From NCBI GenBank assembly GCA_041164425.1, contig JBEAPO010000062.1:1-9726 (forward strand): DNA of 9,726 bases, written 5' to 3'. Position numbers and translations under genes: made by a program. The stretch is from F1-20-MAGs119 sp041164425. GTDB taxonomy: Bacteria > Actinomycetota > Acidimicrobiia > Acidimicrobiales > Ilumatobacteraceae. The notes below the pieces were generated by a model. The model was not told the DNA's origin, searched no databases, and saw only the letters and a program-made list of their open reading frames with translations. Of the stretch, positions 5,614 to 9,726 are shown piece after piece (within the stretch, counting starts at the first letter, position 1; the number at the start of each line of letters is the position of its first letter).

Positions 5614-6855
5614 TCAGCGACAAGTGGGGTCGTCGGGTGGAGTCACGCTGAAGCGCTGTTGCGAGAGTGTTTGATTCACCGATTCTGGTGCAACCGTTGT
5701 CGTGGTTACGTCGGCCGAACGCACGGCGCGTGACGAACCGACCGCAGCGTCGATCTGGCCCAGCTGTTTGTTGCCCTCACCGATGGTGGTCTCACCGCGG
5801 AAGATGCCGAGGATCGCCTTCATTGTCTCGTTGTTGATCGTCGGCTCGATGACTGACTGACCTGCGATGCGCTTCATCGCACCGTCAACGGTGTAAGTGC
5901 GCACGTCCTTTTCGCTGACGTTGCGCATGGTTCGTGCCAACTGAAGCATGTTGAGAGGGGACAAATTGTCATCGGTGATGACGTTGTCGAGTGCGGCACC
6001 GAGTAGGTCGTTGGCAACCGCAGGGTTCGTGACACCCTTGTCGAGTGCCGCACGCAATACCCGGCGCAGGAAGTCTTGTTGCCGAGCAATGCGGCCCCAG
6101 TCGCCCGAGGGGTCGCCTATCCATTTGTTCTTGTCGGGGTCGAAATAGGCGTAGTGGCGTGAGCGAACGTAGGCGAGTGCCGCGTCACCGTCGAGCTCGG
6201 CGCAACCGGGCGCCTTCACCTCGAAGAGGGTGTTCTTGTCGCGTGCCGCGTATGCGAAGGGTATGCGCACACCACCGACCGCGTTCACGATGGTTTTGAA
6301 GGCGCAGAAGTCGACGGCGATGTAGTGGTCGACCCCAATGCCGAAGTTGGTCATGATCGTGTCGACGAGACGCTGCGGTTCGTTCGGACGGAAGGCCGTA
6401 TTGATGCGGTTCTTCGAGTCGGACTTGGCAATCTTCACGTAGAGGTCGCGCGGAAACGACAACACCGCGGCCTTGTTCTCGGCGGGGTTGACGCGGATGA
6501 TCATGATGGTGTCGGTAAGGCCGGCGTATCCGGTGCGACCCTCGACCGTCTTGCCATAGCGCGAGTTGCTGTCGACGCATTCGTTGTTGTCGCGACCCGT
6601 GATGAGGAAGTTCTTCGAGCTGAGGTCGCCCTCGGGGATGTCGTCAAGCGCGTCGGCGGACACCGCACCGCTGTCGGACGACTGTTCCCCCGTGGGAGCA
6701 ATCGACACGACCTTGCGGTCGGTGACTCGCTGGTTGGCGTAGACCAGGGCACCTCCACCCGCGAGCATGCCGAGCGCGACAACGAAGTTGAATCCGAAGA
6801 TCAAGCGTTGCGGCCAGGTGTGATGGTGAAGGTGGCGGTGGGGGCGTCGCACCAT
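5614..6855 (-). CDS. LytR-CpsA-Psr (LCP) family cell-wall glycopolymer ligase
   Basis: A 413-aa membrane-anchored LCP protein. The family transfers undecaprenyl-phosphate-linked polymers (teichoic acid, arabinogalactan or capsule type) to peptidoglycan on the outer face of the membrane. A His-rich cytoplasmic N-terminus (RRPHRHLHHHTWPQ) precedes one membrane segment at about 18-40 (LIFGFNFVVALGMLAGGGAL). The LCP domain spans about 81-275. It opens with NFLITGRDNN, has the conserved LTDTIMIIR and SFPRDLYV (Arg136 of the FPRD motif), then AVGGV, and closes with ALAYVRSRH and WGRIARQQDFL. The last 35 residues are a Thr/Ser/Pro-rich tail. It lies 33 nt downstream of valS on the same strand, yet has its own -10-like hexamer, so it may be transcribed alone as well. 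Its stop is 3 bp from that of the convergent VWA gene. Which polymer it attaches cannot be told. Confidence 0.93.
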   Translation of the reverse strand: MVRRPHRHLHHHTWPQRLIFGFNFVVALGMLAGGGALVYANQRVTDRKVVSIAPTGEQSSDSGAVSADALDDIPEGDLSSKNFLITGRDNNECVDSNSRYGKTVEGRTGYAGLTDTIMIIRVNPAENKAAVLSFPRDLYVKIAKSDSKNRINTAFRPNEPQRLVDTIMTNFGIGVDHYIAVDFCAFKTIVNAVGGVRIPFAYAARDKNTLFEVKAPGCAELDGDAALAYVRSRHYAYFDPDKNKWIGDPSGDWGRIARQQDFLRRVLRAALDKGVTNPAVANDLLGAALDNVITDDNLSPLNMLQLARTMRNVSEKDVRTYTVDGAMKRIAGQSVIEPTINNETMKAILGIFRGETTIGEGNKQLGQIDAAVGSSRAVRSADVTTTTVAPESVNQTLSQQRFSVTPPDDPTCR

Positions 6856-6862
6856 GACCCTG

Positions 6863-6868
6863 ACGCTA
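6863..6868 (-). promoter_or_regulatory. Candidate -10 element for leaderless LCP gene
   Basis: On the minus strand TAGCGT ends 7 nt before the ATG at 6855, and no Shine-Dalgarno is evident. This fits a leaderless transcript starting in the short valS-LCP gap. No clear -35. Same geometry as upstream of mftA and cysS. Confidence 0.4.
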
Positions 6869-6888
6869 CCCGCCGGAGCTATTCGACC

Positions 6889-9471
6889 CTATTCAGTGGC
6901 GGCATCAGTGGGAGCAAGTGTGACGGACGTGGTGAGTTCGTTGCCGTCACTGAAAGTGTGAGTCTTCACCGAACCGGCGAAGGTGAGGTCGACCATCGCG
7001 TCGCGCACCGCCGAGATGGCAGCGTCGGGACCCGAGACCTCGAGCGAGGCGACCTCTGCGCGCTGCGAGACTTTTGCCTCGGTCTTTGCCCGGCGCACCG
7101 CGGCGAGAACACTGCAGATTGCCTCGAGATCGGCTTCGTGGTCGCCCGCATCGGCGCAACCGGCGAGCAGGTCGACCCGCTGTGGCCACGGTGCGGTGTG
7201 GATCGACGATTCGTTCCACCAACGCCACACTTCCTCGGCGACGAATGGAACGAGCGGCGCGAAGAGTCGCTGGATGGTCGAGAGTGCTCGGCGCAATGCG
7301 ACACGCGCCGAGGCCGCATCGGCCGACGACACGCCGTTGACGTCGTACGCGCGTTGCTTGACCAGTTCCACGTAGTCGTCGCAGAACCACCAGAAGAACG
7401 ATTCCGTTCGTTCGAGCGAGCGCGCGTAGTCGAAGCCCGTGAAGGCCTGGGTGCACTCGTTGACAACACCGGCAAGTCTGTTGAGCATCGCGATGTCGAC
7501 GCGAGCGGTGGGAACCGCGGACGGGTCGACATCGCCGAACGAAAGAACGAATTTCGTGACGTTGAGAAGTTTCGTCGCGAGTTTGCGTCCGACCTTCATT
7601 TGTTCTTCGCTGAACGCGGTGTCGACGCCGGGGCGCGCGCTCGCCGCCCAGTAGCGCACCGCATCACTGCCGTACTTGTCGAACAGGTCGATGGGTGTCA
7701 CCACGTTGCCCTTCGACTTCGACATCTTCTTGCGGTCAGGGTCGAGGATCCATCCCGATAGCGCGGCGTTCGACCACGGTGCAACGTCGTGTTCGAAGTG
7801 CGAACGCACCATCGTCGAAAAGAGCCACGTGCGGATGATCTCGTGGGCCTGGGGTCGCACGTCCATGGGGAAGACGTTCGCGAACATCGTTGGGTTGTCG
7901 AGCCACCCGGCCGCGATCTGCGGTGTCAAGGAACTGGTGGCCCAGGTGTCCATGACGTCGGGGTCGCCGACGAAACCGCCGGCCTGTCCGCGTTGGGTTT
8001 CGGTGTAGCCCGAGGGCACATCGGTGCTGGGGTCGATGGGAAGTTGGTCGGCCGCGGGAACGAGCGGATGATCGTGGTCGATCGACCCGTCGCTGAGAAC
8101 GGGGTACCACAGTGGAATCGGCACTCCGAAGTAACGCTGACGGCTGATGAGCCAGTCGCCGTTCAGGCCCTCGACCCAGTTTTCGTAGCGGTGACGCATG
8201 TGGTCGGGGTGCCACGTGAGTTCGTGACCACGACGAACGAGTCGCGTGCGCAGATCGGCTTCGCGGCCTCCGTTGCGGATGTACCACTGGCGCGACGTGA
8301 CGATTTCGAGCGGTCGCTCGCCTTTTTCGAAGAACTTCACCGGGTGCGTGATGGCGCGTGGCTCGCCCAGCATCTCGCCGCTCGCACGCAATTGTTCGAC
8401 GACGGCGGTCTGCGCCTGCTTTACGTTCTTGCCCGCAATTGCGGCGTAGTTTTCGTGGCCGCGCTGCGATGCGATCGCCTCGGGCGCTTCGGCGATGATG
8501 CGTCCGTTGCGCGCGATGATGGCGCGCGTCGGCAGGTTCAATTCGCGCCACCACGTCACGTCGGTCGTGTCGCCGAACGTGCAAATCATCGCGATACCGG
8601 TGCCCTTGTCGGGTTGCGCGAGCGGGTGGGCCACGATGGGCACTTCGACGTCGAAGAGAGGTGTGCGCACGGTCGCGCCGAACAGCGGCTGATAACGCTC
8701 GTCGTCGGGGTGGGCGACGAGGGCGACGCACGCTGCCAAAAGCTCGGGGCGCGTGGTGTCGATGAGGATGTCACCCGAACCGTCGATCTTGTGGAACGTG
8801 AGGGTGTGGTACGCGCCCGGTCGGTCACGGTCTTCGAGTTCGGCCTGTGCGACGGCGGTGTCGAAGTCGACGTCCCACAACGTGGGAGCTTCTTGCGAGT
8901 AGGCCTCGCCGCGCGCGAGGTTGTTCAGGAACGCACGTTGGCTGACGCGACGGCTGCGTTCCTCGATGGTGGTGTAGAGAAGCGACCAGTCGACCGACAG
9001 GCCCAACCTGCGGAACAGTTCCTCGAAGACCTTCTCGTCTTCGTGGGTTAGCTCGTTGCACAATTCGATGAAGTTGGGCCGCGAGATCGGGATCGGCTTG
9101 TGGTCCTTCGGTGGGTCGCCGCGGAACGGGGGCGTAAAGGTGGGGTCGTAGGCGACCGAAGGGTCGCATGTGACGCCGTAGAAGTTCTGCACGCGTCGCT
9201 CGGTGGGCAGGCCATTGTCGTCCCAACCCATTGGATAGAAAACGGCCTTGCCCGACATGCGCCAGAAACGCGCCAACGTGTCGGTGTGCGTGTACGAGAA
9301 CACATGGCCCATGTGAAGCGAACCGCTGACGGTCGGAGGTGGCGTGTCGATGGCGAACACCTCGGCGCGCGGGCGCGACCTCTCGAACGCATAGACGCCC
9401 TCGGACTCCCAAGCGACCGACCAACGGCTCTCGATCCCGTCGAGAGATGGCTTCTCAGGGGGTGTTGGCAT
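6889..9471 (-). CDS. valS: Valyl-tRNA synthetase
   Basis: A class I aminoacyl-tRNA synthetase of 860 aa that charges tRNA-Val in the cytoplasm. The HIGH motif is HMGH (about residues 53-56) and the KMSKS motif is KMSKSKGN (about 582-589), with the CP1 editing insertion between them (TTRPE about 239) and WLISRQRYFGVPIP before the second catalytic half. An anticodon-binding helical domain follows (FAPLVPFVAEEVWRWW). The motif GWDDNGLPTE, where the E. coli enzyme has a 'DHAGIATQ'-type sequence, and DTWATSSLTPQI place it with the archaeal/rickettsial-like ValRS type. The protein ends soon after the anticodon domain without an obvious long coiled-coil arm. ATG 9471 is preferred over the in-frame GTG 9477 because AGGG lies 9 nt ahead of the ATG but only 3 nt ahead of the GTG. 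Only 24 bp separate it from divergent cysS. Confidence 0.96.
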   Translation of the reverse strand: MPTPPEKPSLDGIESRWSVAWESEGVYAFERSRPRAEVFAIDTPPPTVSGSLHMGHVFSYTHTDTLARFWRMSGKAVFYPMGWDDNGLPTERRVQNFYGVTCDPSVAYDPTFTPPFRGDPPKDHKPIPISRPNFIELCNELTHEDEKVFEELFRRLGLSVDWSLLYTTIEERSRRVSQRAFLNNLARGEAYSQEAPTLWDVDFDTAVAQAELEDRDRPGAYHTLTFHKIDGSGDILIDTTRPELLAACVALVAHPDDERYQPLFGATVRTPLFDVEVPIVAHPLAQPDKGTGIAMICTFGDTTDVTWWRELNLPTRAIIARNGRIIAEAPEAIASQRGHENYAAIAGKNVKQAQTAVVEQLRASGEMLGEPRAITHPVKFFEKGERPLEIVTSRQWYIRNGGREADLRTRLVRRGHELTWHPDHMRHRYENWVEGLNGDWLISRQRYFGVPIPLWYPVLSDGSIDHDHPLVPAADQLPIDPSTDVPSGYTETQRGQAGGFVGDPDVMDTWATSSLTPQIAAGWLDNPTMFANVFPMDVRPQAHEIIRTWLFSTMVRSHFEHDVAPWSNAALSGWILDPDRKKMSKSKGNVVTPIDLFDKYGSDAVRYWAASARPGVDTAFSEEQMKVGRKLATKLLNVTKFVLSFGDVDPSAVPTARVDIAMLNRLAGVVNECTQAFTGFDYARSLERTESFFWWFCDDYVELVKQRAYDVNGVSSADAASARVALRRALSTIQRLFAPLVPFVAEEVWRWWNESSIHTAPWPQRVDLLAGCADAGDHEADLEAICSVLAAVRRAKTEAKVSQRAEVASLEVSGPDAAISAVRDAMVDLTFAGSVKTHTFSDGNELTTSVTLAPTDAATE

Positions 9472-9495
9472 AGGCACTTACCCTAGAGTCAGAAC
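9472..9495. promoter_or_regulatory. 24-bp divergent valS/cysS promoter gap with overlapping -10-like hexamers
   Basis: On the plus strand TAGAGT (9484-9489) ends 6 nt before the cysS GTG 9496. On the minus strand TAGGGT (9485-9480) ends 8 nt before the valS ATG 9471. The two hexamers share the TA of a CTAG core. Any -35 elements must lie inside the opposite gene, and both messages would have almost no 5' leader. The sites are seen directly; promoter function is inferred. Confidence 0.45.
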
Positions 9496-9726
9496 GTGCT
9501 TTCCCTCTATGACACGGCCACACAGGGGATCAGACCCCTCGCGATGCGCCGGCCGGGACACCTTTCCATCTATCTCTGCGGACCGACGGTCTACGGGCCG
9601 CCGCACCTCGGCCACGGTCGGGCCACGCTCGTCTACGACATTCTGCGGCGCTATCTCACGTGGTCGGGCGTGCAGGTGCGGCTGGTGTCGAACATCACCG
9701 ACATCGACGACAAGATCATCGACCGG
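9496..9726 (+). CDS. cysS: Cysteinyl-tRNA synthetase (5' end only, cut by window edge)
   Basis: The first 77 codons of a class I synthetase that charges tRNA-Cys. From GTG 9496 it reads VLSLYDTATQGIRPL, then the signature YLCGPTVYGPPHLGHGRATL, which contains the zinc-binding Cys at residue 28 and the HIGH motif HLGH. Then come YDILRRYL and NITDIDDKIIDR, all typical of CysS N-termini. The mycothiol ligase MshC is a close relative but normally has CGITPYDATHLGHA at this place, so CysS is the better call. No Shine-Dalgarno is visible; a TAGAGT hexamer lies 6 nt upstream, suggesting a leaderless message beginning at the GTG. The remaining roughly five sixths of the gene lie beyond the window. Confidence 0.9.
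   Translation, partial: MLSLYDTATQGIRPLAMRRPGHLSIYLCGPTVYGPPHLGHGRATLVYDILRRYLTWSGVQVRLVSNITDIDDKIIDR

Noticed and set aside
6325..7761. 478-aa open frame on the plus strand opposite the LCP and valS genes
   Set aside because: It spans two well-supported minus-strand genes and their gap, with no recognisable domain; it is a GC-rich antisense shadow.
7789..9051. 420-aa open frame on the plus strand opposite valS
   Set aside because: Fully antisense to a complete valyl-tRNA synthetase, with repetitive Val/Arg/Asp composition and no motif.
9475..9477. GTG 9477 as the valS start
   Set aside because: Only two codons longer than ATG 9471, and the upstream AGGG is 3 nt away, too close for initiation. 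The ATG has it at 9 nt.
9496..9726. Reading the partial synthetase as the mycothiol ligase MshC
   Set aside because: The signature is CGPTVYGPPHLGH rather than the CGITPYDATHLGH usual in MshC, and NITDIDDKII is typical CysS. The missing remainder means a small doubt remains.

Overview
The window is GC-rich bacterial DNA (well over half G+C by eye, with strong G/C preference at third codon positions). It most likely comes from an actinobacterium (Actinomycetota), perhaps an Acidimicrobiia-type environmental lineage. The phylum rests on a complete mycofactocin precursor, nicotinoprotein-type alcohol dehydrogenases, a LytR-CpsA-Psr protein, GTG/TTG starts, and several genes that look leaderless. 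The class-level guess is weak. I see no mobile elements, tRNA/rRNA genes or CRISPR, and the DNA is almost fully coding.

Left block, 1-1366, minus strand: the start of a mycofactocin biosynthesis operon in the order mftA (47-aa precursor ending IDGMCGVY), mftB (RRE-like chaperone) and mftC (radical SAM maturase, cut by the left edge). The later pathway genes (mftD, mftE, mftF) are not in the window and would be expected beyond position 1.

Middle block, 1367-5610, plus strand: a 95-bp divergent promoter region separates mftA from a tight four-gene run. It holds two tandem paralogous zinc-dependent, NDMA-type alcohol dehydrogenases, a MoxR-family AAA+ ATPase and a von Willebrand factor A (VWA) protein with an intact metal site. 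The likely logic is that the left operon makes the redox cofactor mycofactocin, the dehydrogenases keep their NAD bound and use mycofactocin as electron acceptor, and the MoxR/VWA pair may mature or remodel those enzymes. The MoxR/VWA role is inference, by analogy with the MoxR and VWA proteins of PQQ methanol dehydrogenase operons.

Right block, 5614-9726: a LytR-CpsA-Psr cell-wall ligase and a full-length valyl-tRNA synthetase of the 'DDNGLPTE' (archaeal/rickettsial-like) type, both on the minus strand. The 5' end of cysS lies divergently on the plus strand. valS and cysS starts are only 24 bp apart, and two opposed -10-like hexamers overlap in that gap.

Recurrent signal: mftA, the LytR-CpsA-Psr gene and cysS lack a Shine-Dalgarno sequence but each has a TANNNT hexamer 6-7 nt before the start codon (8 nt for valS). 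This is the expected arrangement for leaderless transcripts. The least certain gene boundary is the start of the VWA gene: coding sequence appears to run upstream of the first acceptable start codon.
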